Source of the DNA: Garcia nutans
Lineage: Eukaryota; Streptophyta; Magnoliopsida; Malpighiales; Euphorbiaceae
Length of the DNA stretch: 64,000 nt
Assembly: GCA_947685225.1 (NCBI GenBank)
Contig: CANTUV010000009.1
Coordinates: forward strand, 5,580,001 to 5,644,000
Direction: 5' to 3'
The first letter of the stretch is position 1, and the number at the start of each line of letters is the position of its first letter. Position numbers and translations under genes: made by a program. The notes beneath the pieces are model-generated. The model did no database searches. It was not told where the DNA came from and was given only the letters and a program-made list of their open reading frames with translations. Below, piece by piece: positions 9,728 to 21,236 of this stretch.

Positions 9728-10490
9728 GATGAAATGGATTCTCTCATAATCAATCAAACATGGAGTTTGGTGAATTTACCTCTAGGTAAAAGGGCACTAC
9801 ATAACAAATGGGTTTACAGAATCAAAGATGAAGGATATGGTAGTAAAAGGTACAAAGCAAGACTGGTGGTAAAAGATTTTCAACAAAAGGAGGGCATAGA
9901 CTATACAGAGATATTTTCACCGGTTGTGAAACTCACTACAATCCGCTTGGTGCTTAGCTTGGTAGCGGTTTAGAATCTTTATTTGGAGCAGTTAGACATC
10001 AAAACTGCTTTCCTTCATGGGGATTTAGAGGAGGACATTTATATAAAGCAGCCAAAAGGTTTTATAGCACACAGAAAGGAGGACTTGGTATGCAAACTGA
10101 ATAGAAGCCTTTATGGCTTGAAACAGGCCCCGAGATAGTGGTACAAGAAGTTTGATTCTTTCATGTGCAAAAATGGCTGCACCAGATGGCATGCTGACCA
10201 CTGTTGTTACTACAAGAGGTTTGAAAATTCCTACATCATTCTTTTACTTTATGTAGATGATATGTTGGTTGCTAGGGTTGATTTAAGTGAGATTAAAGAA
10301 TTAAAGAAACAATTGTCAAACAAGTTCTCTATGAAAGATTTAGGTGAAGCCAAAGAAATCCTTGGAATGAGGATTATTAGGGACAAAGAGCGAGGTACTC
10401 TGAAACTCTCACAAGAGGAGTACATCAAAAAGGTGTTGAAGAGATTCAATATACAATATGCCAAACCAGTTAGCACACCTTTGGCGACTC
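9728..10490 (+). pseudogene. Copia reverse transcriptase
   Basis: The fingers/palm motif [21 protein letters not shown], the LDIKTAFLHGDLEEDIY motif and the catalytic YVDDM box (about 10250-10264) are all present. Stops at about 9973 and 10137 (both in tryptophan- or similar-codon positions) break the frame. The upstream reading frame ends at 9727 and resumes at once, so that stop too is a point change. Confidence 0.92.
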
Positions 10491-11212
10491 ATTTTAAGTT
10501 GTCCAAAATGCTTTCACCTAAAAATGAACAAGAGAAGGAATACATGAAAAAGGTGCCTTATGCTTCAGCTATTGAGAGTTTGATGTATGCTATAGTATGT
10601 ACTAGACCTGATATTGCTCATGCAGTGGGAGTTGTGAGCCGATATATGAGCAATCCAGGCAACAAACATTGGGAAGCGATGAAGTGGATTTTGAGTTATC
10701 TTCGAGGCACTACTGATATGGCCTTATATTTTGGTAGCAGTAGTGTGAAGCTGCATGGTTATGTTGATGCAGACTTGGGTGGTGACATAGACACTAGCAA
10801 AAGTACCACAGGTTATGTATTTACTGTAAGTGGTACTGCTGTGAGCTGGGCTTCTAAGTTACAAAAGATAGTTGCACTTTCAACAACAGAAGTAGAGTAT
10901 GTGGCTATTACAGAGGCCGAAAATGAGATGGTATGGTTAAGTGGTTTCTTGGAAGAATTGGACAAAGTGCAAGTTGATGGTGTTTTGTACAGTGACAGTC
11001 AGAGTGTTAGTCACTTGGCAAAAAATCATGTTTTTCATTCAAGAACCAAGCACATTCGTTTAAGGTACCATTTTATACGATCTCTTTTGGACGATGGAGC
11101 ATTGAAACTACAAAAGATCGTTGGAAGCGAGAATCCAGCTGATATGTTCATTAAAGTTGTATCACTTGAAAAGTTGAGGCTTTGTACAGCTTCAGCTGGT
11201 CTTCAAAACTAA
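10491..11212 (+). pseudogene. Copia RNase H (C-terminal part of pol)
   Basis: Open to the natural end. Motifs include VGVVSRYMSNPGNKHW, LHGYVDADLGGD, ALSTTEVEYVAITEA and SRTKHIRLRYHFIRS, the usual Copia RNase H landmarks. It degrades template RNA during cDNA synthesis. It is in one 349-codon frame with the end of the reverse transcriptase, the longest unbroken stretch of this element. Confidence 0.92.
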
Positions 11213-11298
11213 AATATGAAAATGGTAGTTATTGATGAATTTGAGTGCTTGAAAAGCATATGGAATGTTCTTTGCAACATAATGGTTGAATTGTCTCC

Positions 11299-11309
11299 AA
11301 GTGGGAGAT
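11299..11309 (+). other. Polypurine tract of the Copia element
   Basis: AAGTGGGAGAT immediately before the 3' LTR. Confidence 0.88.
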
Positions 11310-11869
11310 TGTTAAAATTTGCGGAGATAATCTAAAATTAGGTTGCCTAATTTTGTTGAACTTGAACCAAGAATTAGGTTGCCTAATTTTGTTAGATTGC
11401 CTAATTTTGTTGAATTTGTACTAAAAATTAGATTGCTTAATTTTGTTAGGTTGCCTAACATATATTGAAAATTTTAACATTTGGTTGCCTATAAATGAAA
11501 ATGATCATGGAGAAAAAATGATAATTACAAAACCCAAAAAAAGGAGAGTTGTAGTAAGAGGAGAGAAAAATAGAGAAAGGAAGAAAAATTTAATAGAAGT
11601 TTTCTTTGTGTATTTCTTTAATTTTTCTTGTATTTCTTTAAGAGTGAGTGTGAGTAAAACACTTATGTGCTCTTGTAATTAGAAGTAAAACACTTATGTG
11701 CTCTTGTAATTAGAAATTTTTTCTCTTCATAGTGAAAGTCGGTAACAACAGTAGATGTAATCTGTTAGGTCTAATTGACCGGGTGAACCACTATAAATTT
11801 TTATCTATTTATTATTTTGGTCATTATCTTTATTGCTCTTCTTTAGAAAGTTTGGGCAAAAACCCAACA
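11310..11869 (+). repeat. 3' LTR of the Copia element
   Basis: 560 bp. It is longer than the 5' LTR because a 31-bp segment (AGTAAAACACTTATGTGCTC onward) is tandemly duplicated at 11653-11683 and 11684-11714. Its first palindromes read TTAGG/CCTAA where the 5' LTR reads TTAGA/TCTAA. Confidence 0.95.
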
Positions 11870-13339
11870 CGTCAGTTCACTGATATGACTTAAATAATCA
11901 ATCAATTTCTTAAATTACAAAGTTAGATTTTAACTTCACACATTTGGCAATCATAAACAGGTTCTTTCTTTTTCTCTATTAACAAAAAATTTTATATAAA
12001 ATTCTTGACAATCATAAATAGGTTCTTTCTTTTTCTCTATTAACAGATATTACTAGTAATATCACCTAGTATATAAAATTCTTATAGCTAGTTTTTAATA
12101 ACACAATCACGAACAAAGAATATAATACAACTATTTAGGGACTTGGTGATAACCCAATAATAACAGAGTGCAATACAATCCCTCAAAGAGGTGCGATTTG
12201 GCATTCTAATTTCTAATTTCTAACCTAATAAAACCCTTAATTTTAGAGTTAAAATAAACAAAAAGAAAACTAGAAATAATAAGCAAGCTTGCCTGAAACT
12301 TTGAAGAGAAAGGGAGACCTTCGAAGCTACCACTGGTGCCGACCGAGAACGAGGCAAGGCTGGTACCGATGATAGTGATAGAGGGTGCCGCTAGTTCGTC
12401 CCAACGTGTTTAACTCTTTTTCTTTCCAGGTTTTAATTAATACTCTATTTATTATATATTTGTATATATATATATATATACTAATATTATTAACTAATAT
12501 TATTTAGTTTTAAATAATATTTTTATTAATTTTTATTCTATTTTATTAATATTATATTATTCTATTGATACATATGCTAGATATTATATTATATATAATT
12601 AAAATATTAATCTACATTCAGTGTGCTTGGAGGGAGTCATTTCCTATCGTATTCTAGCCTACAACATCATAGGAAATTGTGATGGTCGAATCTCTAAAAA
12701 TTGGATTGTTCATAAATTGATCTATCTAGTCAAATTAAATATATAGAAAAATAATTTTTATTATATAACTTTTATTAATGTCATATTATATTAAGAAAAC
12801 AATTAATATATAATTAAAAAATTAATAATTTATTAAAATATTCAAATACTTTTTAAAAAACATTGATAAAGCTATAAAAAATATTATTATTATAACTAAG
12901 ATATATTAGATTAATTAATAAATATTTCATTAGAAAAATGTATATAATATTATCAACACTCTATATTAGCATAGGAAATTATTGACACTAAAATAAAATT
13001 TTTAAATACTTTTCACTAATACACAATATTATGCATTTAAAAAGTATAGACAATTGACGAAAAATATAGAGAAATTTATCAATATTATATATTAGCGTAA
13101 GAAATTACTGACATTTATATAATCTTTTCAACACTTCTACAAAGCGTTAGCAAATTTATATTGCGATTAGTATAAAATATAACTACACATTTAAAAGTAT
13201 AGAAAAAATTATTAAAAATATCAACGCAAGATAAAAATATTCATAATTTATTTAAAAAATATCAACGCTATTGCAAAAATATAGATATTTTTACCAACGT
13301 TTTATATTAGCGTAAGAAATTATTAACACTTACATAATA
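11870..13339. other. AT-rich stretch with no gene; ~59-bp duplication
   Basis: Copies of CAATCATAAACAGGTTCTTT... occur at about 11948-11990 and 12008-12048. Around 12290-12420 there is a GC-richer patch (GTGCCGACCGAGAACGAGG, GTGCCGCTAGTTCG) that I cannot assign. A short (TA)n lies near 12463-12480. Confidence 0.5.
12945..13338. repeat. Dispersed TTAGCGTAAGAAATTA motifs (possible CACTA subterminal repeats)
   Basis: The phrase TATTAGCGTAAGAAATTA(C/T)TGACA or a close variant occurs near 12965, 13090 and 13305. The inverse-like phrase ATCAACGC(A/T) occurs near 13220 and 13265. Short motifs in both orientations are typical of CACTA element ends. No terminal CACTA or target duplication was found, so this is a weak call. 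Confidence 0.3.
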
Positions 13340-13917
13340 TGTAACACCCTTATACCTCATATACGTATGATACATACACCCCATATATGTATATACATAT
13401 GCATAATACAAGAGTATCCTTGACATTAGAAAATTCTCCATTCCATAAATCATTTCTTAAAATTTATATTAAGTTAAATTATAACTAAATAAATTTATAA
13501 AGAAAAAATCTCTGGAAAAAAAAATTTGTCAGAGTTTTTTCTGTAATTTTAATATTTTTCAAAACAACAAACACACAACCTGCATAGAAAATTTTACTCC
13601 CAAATACATTATATTTCCAATACTCCATCATCTCTCCAAGTATATTTAAAAATTCTCAAACATAACCAATGTACACTATAAATTCATATTTTAAGTACCA
13701 ATACTTATTAAAATATTCTTATATACATAATAACCTTTTATAAAATATATCTAATATACATATAATATTTTTTACTGTACAAAATACATATTACATAGTG
13801 CATAAACTATACAAGTATGCATCACTCTTCAAGTTGGTCTCCTGGCACCCACAACTTTAAATCTCAATCACATATAGGTTCACCCTGGTCTATACTTCTA
13901 ATAACTATGTTGAACGA
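13340..13917 (-). repeat. Diverged LTR-end fragment of the LARD family
   Basis: Begins TGTAACACCCTTATACC and keeps landmarks of the LTR at 36315: ATACGTAT, TGCATCAC-CTTC-AGTTGGTCTC. It stops abruptly at the Athila-like LTR boundary at 13918. It is an older relative truncated by that insertion. Confidence 0.6.
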
Positions 13918-15585
13918 TTTGTGTGTGTATCGATTCTAACCTCAAATGCACATATCGTAAAAAGTAGTAAAGTGAATGTAAATATTGTTCCCGTAGAGAA
14001 GGAGTAATTTGAATAACCAAAATTCAAGTTGACTATTATCTGAAAACTAATTAGTTAATTTTATATTTTTAAAAAATTAAATATTTCATCCTTAATTTAA
14101 AATTTAAAATTAATTTCAAATTCAAAATGAAATTAAACTAAGATAATTATCTATAAATTTAAACTTCAAATTTGAATTTAAATTTTTAAATTCAAATAAT
14201 TGAGATAAATAAGTAGGATTATATTTCATTAGAATTATTTCAAATGGGCAAAAATAACTTTTCAAACTAATTCAAATCTTTCTTGAATCAAAGTTACCAA
14301 TTCCTTAAATTTTAATTTTCCTCTTTCTCAAGCAAGAAAAATAATGATTGATGTAATTTATAAGTTCTATTTTCATGAATAATAAACTACAATAATCTAT
14401 ATAACTTAAAGAAATTAAGTTGGTCTGTAGATTATTTTTTATCTTTAAATAGGATTTTCTAAAGTTGTTGATTTCATAATCTAAAATCATATCTAGCTTT
14501 CACTTAACATATAATTTCAATTTATCAAGCAATTGGTGGCCAATCAATCACAAGTATTAAGAACAAAACTAACAAAATCTTGATTCAAGAAATAAAATAG
14601 TAATTAAATTAATTAATACCCATCATCCATTTTTCTCAACAAAAAAAAATACCCATCATCCATAACCCTAAATCCACCTAATCTCACTAAGGAGATTAGT
14701 TGTTCATAGCTAATTTGAAGGTAAAAACATTAGAAATGAAGAAATAAATCAAAGTATCCATAACTCTAAAATTGAATTTAAAGAAATAATCAAAGAAAAC
14801 AAAACATTAAAAATTAAATTTCTAAACCGTGATTGAATGTTCAAACTTGATGGATGAATCTTGAAGAGATGATTGAGTTCTCCTCCAAGCTCAATTTTCT
14901 TCTTCCCCACCTTCTTTCTAATGATGAATGAATGCTTTTGAGTAAAAGAAAAATGAGATAGAGATCAATTTTTTCCAGGATAGATAATGATGGTTACTAT
15001 TCATGTTCCTGTTCACCTTACTAAAACAAACTCCTACCTCCTACTTAACTTCTGTAGAAAATTCAAATTTAAATTTGCAAACCAATTTTCTATCCAATAG
15101 AAACCTTATCTCTTTATGACCCTCAGGAAAATTGTAGCCCTTGAAGAATAGATGACTTTAGGCTCTTGAATAATCTCAATTGGACTCCGGAAGCCCAAGT
15201 TATAGCCCAATTACTCTCGGTAGCTTGGACTGAAATTCAGCTTATGTATTTTAAGCCCAATTTCGACTTTATAGTTGGAGGCCCAAACAAACTCAAATTT
15301 TGACGAACTAAACCTCTCTAAAAAACTTGAGATTTCTTCTATCAACTTTATAAAGGCAACTTTTCTAATCTTACACTTTATCATTATTGAAATTTTTATT
15401 AAAGGTCTGAAGGTCTAATCTGCCTAAAATATCTACTTATAAGAGTCCTACAACAAATTAATTAAAACTAAGCTTTAATAAAAAATAATACAACTAGAAC
15501 ATATAATTAAGCATAGAATAAGTAAATTCAACTTAATTTCATGTAAAAACTAATAGACAAATGTATATTCATTATGGACTTATCA
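13918..15585 (-). repeat. 3' LTR of the Athila-like element
   Basis: On the plus strand it runs from TGTTGAACGATTTGTG to GTCC-complement ATGGACTTATCA, that is TG...CA. Near its left end it has the phrase ATTGTTCCCGTAGAGAAGGAG, the common plant Ty3 LTR word that also occurs as GTATCGTTCCTACGATGAGG at 62946. Confidence 0.8.
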
Positions 15586-15625
15586 ATTTCTTCCACACTT
15601 AAACATTTACTTGTCCTCAAGCAAA
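15586..15625 (-). other. Polypurine region of the Athila-like element
   Basis: On the minus strand CTTGAGGACAAGTAAATG is followed by TTTAAGTGTGGAAGAAAT and the LTR. The tract is AGTGTGGAAGAAAT. Confidence 0.75.
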
Positions 15626-15956
15626 TTAACCATCATTAAATCAAATTCAAACATTCAACCAAACATAATTAACTAAAGTAAAATAACAATAACTTATCAT
15701 CAACTTAACACACTAAACTTCAAAGAATCATAACCTTAAACAACTTTACAAACTAAGCACACTTCTATATTAGGGTGATTTACAAAAAACTTTTATATAA
15801 AACCATAGCCATAAGAAATTTATTATAACTTCATTAATCCAAGAATATATCAAATATCACTAAGTAGCCAACTTTACACAATAATTCAGGATCAATAAGA
15901 ACTATGTATTTATTATTATTATTATATATTCAATGAGTCTATTTTATACTCCATCC

Positions 15957-16027
<71 letters not shown>

Positions 16028-16780
16028 TCTTTTTCTCTTTTTCTCTTTTTTACTCTTATATATATATGGTGGATATATTTTATATTTCATTCCACCTTAA
16101 TTATCTAAAACGAGTGCGTTTTACGCTCTATCTCGCAAAATTTTTTAATATATTAATTATGCATAATTCTCATATCATATGCCCATATAGTTAAACAATT
16201 TACCACCTTAGTGATACATACTAACTCAAGAATCTATTACATTACAATAAACTCAAAAGACTATAATAAAAACAATTTTAACTATTTTTTTAAAAAATAA
16301 CTGTTCTTAATTTGCAAAATTTTTCAAGGCCATAACCTCATCTATTCCATGTATTAAATTAAAAATAAGCAAAAAAGTATTTTAATCTAGCTAAAGAGTT
16401 AAATATCATGTTGAAATATGAAATAACAATAATTAACACACTCAATAACAAGTAAAGAATAAGTAGGGATAAAAAATAATCCAATAGATTACAAAATAGG
16501 AGTAGAACAAGTTTTAGTATTTATTAAAAACTGAAATTTAACTCTAGTACAAATTAAAATAAAAAGAAAAAAAATTAAATAAAAATTAAAATAAAAATAA
16601 AAGACAACCGAATCAAATATCATATAAAATAAACTAATAATAAGAGTTAACTACTCTCCTCCCACACTTAATCTTTTCATTGTTCCCAATGAAAAATAAG
16701 CAACCACAAACAAGAGAAACCACAAATAACAATAAAAAGAAAATATAATAAGAAAAAGATAAAGGATGAAAGCTTCCCTC
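15626..16780 (-). other. 3' untranslated interior of the Athila-like element
   Basis: No coding region. It includes the (ATT)n run at 15958-16026 and, at about 16660-16700, a second AGTGTGGGAGG-type word next to an ATTGGGAACAATG palindrome, as seen in related elements. Confidence 0.5.
15958..16026. repeat. (ATT)23 microsatellite
   Basis: Perfect trinucleotide run of about 69 bp. Confidence 0.97.
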
Positions 16781-16782
16781 TT

Positions 16783-16965
16783 TTATGGCGAAATAGTTAT
16801 TGAATATAAAGATAGAAATCTCTTACCTTCTTCTTCATTATAAATGGAAAAATGGGCACCAAATTGAGAAGAGAGATATACCTCATCCCTTGAAGAACTT
16901 GAAACTTTCTCCTTGCCTTTCTTTGATGTTGATTTTTTTACAATGTTTTTTAATCTTGAACCCAT
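16783..16965 (-). CDS. Short reading frame in the 3' region of the Athila-like element
   Basis: Sixty codons from an ATG, beginning MGSRLKNIVKKSTSKKGKEK and containing SSSRDEVYLSSQFGAHFSIY. The basic-serine start followed by an F-rich segment resembles the opening of the third reading frame (sometimes called env-like or plant transposon protein) of Athila elements. That is family knowledge and inference only. It is truncated by a stop, so probably not functional. Confidence 0.35.
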   Translation of the reverse strand: MGSRLKNIVKKSTSKKGKEKVSSSSRDEVYLSSQFGAHFSIYNEEEGKRFLSLYSITISP

Positions 16966-17156
16966 GGTTGGAAGATTAGAGTGATCAGTAAAGTGGATTT
17001 GGTAAGGATTTATGTGATTGTGGAATAAATTTAGTGGATTTGGGAGGTTTATAGTTAGGGATTTGGGAAAAGGACATTGGGAGTGTGAGAGAGAGAAAGT
17101 GAGGAGAGAGAAGGGGCTGAATGGGTTTATTTATGTTAATTTTTTTTTAAAGAAAT

Positions 17157-17465
17157 AGCCCCGTCGCGATTGTGACAGAGGAGTATTACACTAGCAGTGC
17201 GATCACGCTGCTAGTCATGCGAAGGGGAATTGTTGCTACTGTCGTGATAGCAACAGCAGCTCGGCTTGTGGCTGAGCTGGCTTCCACTTGTTACGCTCAC
17301 ACCACGCACGCGACGAACAACTTTTACTTTTTTTTGAAGGCCTATTGTGATTGTGCTGGAGATGCAGCACGAGCAGTGAGCTCATGCTGCAGAGCTTAAT
17401 AGCGTGAGCTCATCTGTCCTCTCTGTCACGAGCGTGCAGGCTGCTCTATCGCGATAGTACCTGAA
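17157..17465 (-). other. GC-rich hairpin island inside the Athila-like element
   Basis: A 300-bp GC-rich patch in AT-rich surroundings. It contains inverted repeats: CTAGCAG/CTGCTAG, TGTTGCTA/TAGCAACA, TGCAGCA/TGCTGCA and the perfect palindrome CTATCGCGATAG. Repeated words are GCGATCACGCTGC and TCGCGAT. An alanine-rich open frame at 17172-17399 is a by-product of this composition. Confidence 0.6.
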
Positions 17466-17734
17466 ATTTTTTTTTTCAAAATAAATAAAAATTCAATTCA
17501 AACTCACCTCTTCTTGTTCTTTCTTATCCACCTTTGCTATTTACTTAGCAAACAAAAACAAGAATAAAAATATTAAAGAATATAAAATTAAAATACCTAC
17601 CTGCAAAACACCAATAAACTCAATTAATAACTCTAATATTATATAAAACAATTATTAAAACTTTAAATTAACTGAATTAAATGAATTAAAACTACAAAAA
17701 ACATAAATATTAAATGAAAATAAAAAAAATAAAA

Positions 17735-17990
17735 AATCGGGTTGCCTCCCGAAAGTGCTTATTTAAATTCTTCAGCTTGACTTTCCTTTAAAGCTCAAGG
17801 TGAAAGATCATATTGTACTTCCTTTCCTACCATATTGCTTGATGTTGTTGACTTGTAATTGTGCTTCCCAAGTTCTTTATACCCTTCAATTTCTATTTGT
17901 GAACTTTTATCCATAGGTGAAGTGAAATGGATTGCTTTACAATTTTCGTTCTTTGGCTTGGAGTTTGGTACTGGGCAAACTTTGAGCAAA
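17735..17990 (-). pseudogene. Spacer after protease in the Athila-like element
   Basis: On the minus strand it reads LLKVCPVPNSKPKNENCK..., then stops, then ALSGGNPIF at 17735-17760. The phrase behind ALLGGNP (GGGTTGCCTCCCGAAAG on the plus strand) normally occurs downstream of integrase in these elements. Here it follows the protease directly, marking the pol deletion. Confidence 0.55.
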
Positions 17991-18037
17991 TCCTTTTTAA
18001 TGAAATCTTTTTAAAGAGATTTATCACTTGCCTCTAC

Positions 18038-18292
18038 TTAGAAACTTTTAGAAGTAGAATTTTTCGGAGAATCAATCATGTTAAAATCTACCTGATCATC
18101 CCCAATTTTTAAGGTGAGCTTGTCACTCTTCACATCGATTACAGCTCCAATGGTAATTAGGAAGGGCCTCCTAAGAATCAATGGAACATCTATATATTCA
18201 TTCAAATTCTCAACTATAAAATTGATAGGGATATAGAATTGTTCCACTTTTACAAGTATGTTTTCTGCTAGGCCTTCAGGGTACTTGACTAT
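18038..18292 (-). pseudogene. Ty3 (Athila/Tat-type) protease C-terminal fragment
   Basis: Reads VKYPEGLAENILVKVEQFYI, then NEYIDVPLILRRPFL, IGAVIDVKSDKLTLKIGDDQ. This is the flap and the ILGRPFLATG-type segment of the retropepsin found in Athila and Tat elements. The catalytic DTG/DSG half would lie above 18292 but is missing. RRPFL replaces the usual GRPFL. Fragment only. Confidence 0.8.
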
Positions 18293-18299
18293 TTTTTAT

Positions 18300-19937
18300 T
18301 GTGAATATATTAAGTTAAGATAAAAGAAATAAATTCTGAATAATTAAAAGAATTTTATTCTGAGAAAAGAAATATTAAAAGTAAATGACTATATTTTTAT
18401 GTTTTCTGAATAAATAGAAAATTTTATTATGATTGATAGAGTGAAATTATGATCAATATTTTATATAATTCTATCCATGATTTTAATTGTTTTACAATTG
18501 AATTTGATGGATTTTGTTTGTTTAAGTTAGAATTATATTAATTATGCTTGAAAAGATAAGATTCAAAGTTTCTAATGATTAGTGGTGTAAAATTGAAGAA
18601 AAGTTAGCAAAAATGAAGAAAATGCAAGTGCCACGCCCATGGCTCTTTAAGGCCACAACCCTGGGATTTAAATCAAGTCTGTCATAATAAAAAAAAATAA
18701 AAATTCCAGAAGCCAAATGGATGTCACGACCATGGCATTGAAAGGCCACGATCATGGGTTTGATTTCTCTACTGCCTAAGCCAAGAAAGAGAAGAAAAGT
18801 CAAAATGGGCAGCCTCCACTCATATGCCACGACCGTGGCCTACCTTGCCAACCACTTACAGCTGTAAAGTGCTCAAAATTGTCCATTCCAACTCAGACCA
18901 CGACCATGGCACACATATGCCACGACCGTGGGATCAAAATTCATGACTTTGAGTAGAAAATTTGGAAAGTGATGAACCAAACAAGATTGTGACCTAACCT
19001 TTTCAGTTTTTCTCCTCTAATGAAGTTTCCAAGCACTTTATTTAAACATCTTTCCTCCAAGGATTCAAAAAAAGAGAAAGGGGGAAGATTTAGAAGAGAT
19101 TATCCAAGATATAAAAGTAGTTTAGAATTTAATTAGAGAAGGAGAGTAACTTTGGTTCAAGAAGAAATTCAAGATCAAAATTAAGTTCTTCTTCGAAGAA
19201 ATAGAGTTTGATATTTCTTGTTCTTTAAATTATGTTTTTAATTATTTTCTATTATGATTGTAATATTTTTATTTTTATAATGAATAACTAATCCTTTTTA
19301 GGGTTGGTCCCTTTCATTAAATTTATCATGAAATTATAAATGTTTATTTGATTTAATTTCAACTTTCCTTGAGTTATTTTGTTATCTTTAATCTTAATGT
19401 TTTAATTATCTGGCTAATAATTAATTGAATTGAGATATTGTGTGATGAAGTGAGAGTGAAAGTACAATATTAGTAAAAAATAGGTAATAATCTTAAGTAG
19501 TTTTCACTTAGAGATAAGGATAACACTTTAGAGGTTGATTAAAGATTTTTGTAAAACTTAACGAATTAGTTTAATTACTTATGATCACGAGAGTGAACAT
19601 AAGGACTGAAATCAATAATAATTCTAGTACTTGAGAGAGACCTGAATTGAATTTAGAAAAATCCAACCATTAATAAAGGAAAACTAAATTAAATCAATAC
19701 CTTAGAAAAACCAAGATAAATCAATAAAGGTGACCAAAATCCTAAGTCTTAGAATATTAAAACCTTATTCTTGTCTTGTTTATTTCAATCAACAAAAATT
19801 TGATCATCCAAATAATATTTAGTTTTAATTAATCAGTACTTAGAAGAAAATCTCCTCGTGGGAACGATACTTTACTTCTTAGTATATTACTTGTTAACGA
19901 TCTGTGCACTTGTAGTTAGCTAGGTTGAGACCTAACA
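18300..19937. repeat. LTR (probably solo), homologous and inverted to 62878-64000
   Basis: The right edge ends ...GGTTGAGACCTAACA (19937). Its reverse complement, TGTTAGGTCTCAACCTAGC, lines up with TGTAGACTCAGCCTAGC at 62878. The similarity continues through GTATCGTTCCCACGAGGA, TCTTCTAAGTACTGATTAAT and the CCACGACC phrases for over 1 kb. The left edge is placed near 18300, where the protease homology stops. I could not find a matching target duplication (right flank ATGAG), so solo status is not proven. Confidence 0.65.
18632..18932. repeat. Array of CCACGACC/GGTCGTGG words in the LTR
   Basis: Seven variants of GCCACGACCATGGC or GCCACGACCGTGG at about 18632, 18651, 18724, 18750, 18826, 18897 and 18919. 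They stand in otherwise AT-rich sequence, and many can fold on themselves (GCCACG/CGTGGC). The same words recur, inverted, at 63893-64000. Confidence 0.8.
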
Positions 19938-21236
19938 ATGAGGAGTAAAAATAAAAATAATATATTAAATACTATATTCTCTTTGTTTTTTAAGTAGACT
20001 CTATTCTGTGGCAATAAGTCTTCTAGGAAATGTCTTCTGAGACTAACCCAATTACTTACCCGGATTTTTTAATATTCATATTGGCAGAGTCCAACCCTAG
20101 TAAGGGTTAAAATATAAGATAGTGTATACTGGTGTTTTAAAATACGCATAAGAGAGAAGTTATTGCCATAATTATTGTGGCTTCTGGCCTATCTGTTATG
20201 GTCTCTGACCTATGGTCTTTGACCTATCTGTTATGATCTGTCATATGATTCCATTTCTGAAAATGAATTCCATGTTATGCTTTAATAAAATTAATGTTGA
20301 TTCTGTTTTGTTTCGATTTATATAGTGTCTTAAATTAATTGAGATTAATTTTTTATTATTTAAACTTCTGTTTCTAAATTACCTAAAATATTTCTGATAT
20401 GTTGCATTTACATTTTTGAAATTTGAAGAAAATATGCAGGAAAGAAATGATAATCTAATTTGTATTTACCTTAAGATAGGCAAGTATAAAAAAAAAATTA
20501 TAAGTGAATATGGATCTTAGATTCCAAAAGTTAAATACATAATTATTTGCTGTAACAATTAAATATTAAGCAAGAAATCAGTTAAGGAAAAGTTTAAGTA
20601 AAGTCTAGATTAAGTTAATTCTGATAGGTTAATTAAGCACTATGAGAATATAATTTTGAAAGGTTATTTAAGTACTCTGAGAATATAATTCTAAAAGGTT
20701 ATTAATCTAGTTTGAGTATATAATTCTGAAAGTTTAGTTAAGTACTCTGAGAGTACAAGTATTCTACAAGAATATCACAATGAAAGAATTCTTAAATATG
20801 CTAGGAATTCTAAATGAATATCTATAATATCAACTCCGAAGATACAAGAAGTTATCTTAAACTACAATAAACTCCTAATTAATTAAAGTGAAAATTAATG
20901 CAAACATAATATGCCTGAACACTCATTGAGTTGCGGCTCACCTCTTGCTTGTTGTTGTTTTTATTATTGTTTTGTAGTCAGAGCAACTCTGGTGATGGTG
21001 AAACTGTGGTATCTAATAGTAGCAAAAGGAAGACAACTAGGAAAGTTCAATTTATATGAAATATAAGGGAAAACAAATATGTATTAATAGATGAAAATAT
21101 CTGTAATAAATAAATGGAAAATTTTTGCAAAGTTTTACTGTTTAATTATTTTTATTATGTTCTAAATATGAGTTCTGCAAGGTTCTGATGTATTAAATTG
21201 ACTCAAACCCTAGGACCATTGTGCCTTTGAAAACAG
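19938..21236. other. Unassigned stretch, probably old LTR remnants
   Basis: No coding region. Around 20180-20250 the word TGACCTATCTGTTATG recurs. Between 20610 and 20760 a ~45-bp unit (AGTACTCTGAGAATATAATTC, AAAGGTTATT) occurs about four times. Near 20925 ACACTCATTGAGTTGCGGCT resembles the interior of Ty3 chromovirus LTRs, but I see no ends. Confidence 0.4.

Larger units (their letters stand above)
6691..11869 (+). mobile_element. Full-length Ty1/Copia element, Tork/TNT1-like, decayed
   Basis: LTRs of 530 and 560 bp (TGTTAAAATT...AACCCAACA) flank an interior with primer-binding site, gag, protease, integrase, reverse transcriptase, RNase H and polypurine tract in the Copia order. The target duplication is CATCA on the left and CGTCA on the right (one substitution). 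The single polyprotein frame is broken by at least ten stops and frameshifts, so this copy cannot encode its own enzymes. The lineage call rests on motif wording such as LWHHRLGHISEKG and on the order of domains; it was not tested by phylogeny. Confidence 0.95.
13918..18292 (-). mobile_element. Athila-like Ty3 element, pol-deleted, right end lost
   Basis: Read on the minus strand: a protease remnant (18292-18038), a spacer, a GC-rich hairpin island, a short reading frame (16965-16783), a polypurine region, then a 1668-bp 3' LTR (15585-13918). The junction between interior and LTR, read on the minus strand (CTTGAGGACAAGTAAATG ... AGTGTGGAAGAAAT then TGATAAGTCC), is the usual one of Athila/Tat elements. 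Reverse transcriptase, RNase H and integrase are absent between protease and 3' region, so the copy is internally deleted. Its 5' part is cut off at 18292. Confidence 0.75.

Noticed and set aside
17172..17399. Alanine-rich open frame
   Set aside because: It coincides with a GC-rich palindrome island inside a retroelement and has no protein family features.
18292..18310. Left border and target duplication of the LTR at 18300-19937
   Set aside because: The right flank ATGAG has no match at the left junction, so I did not claim a complete solo LTR.
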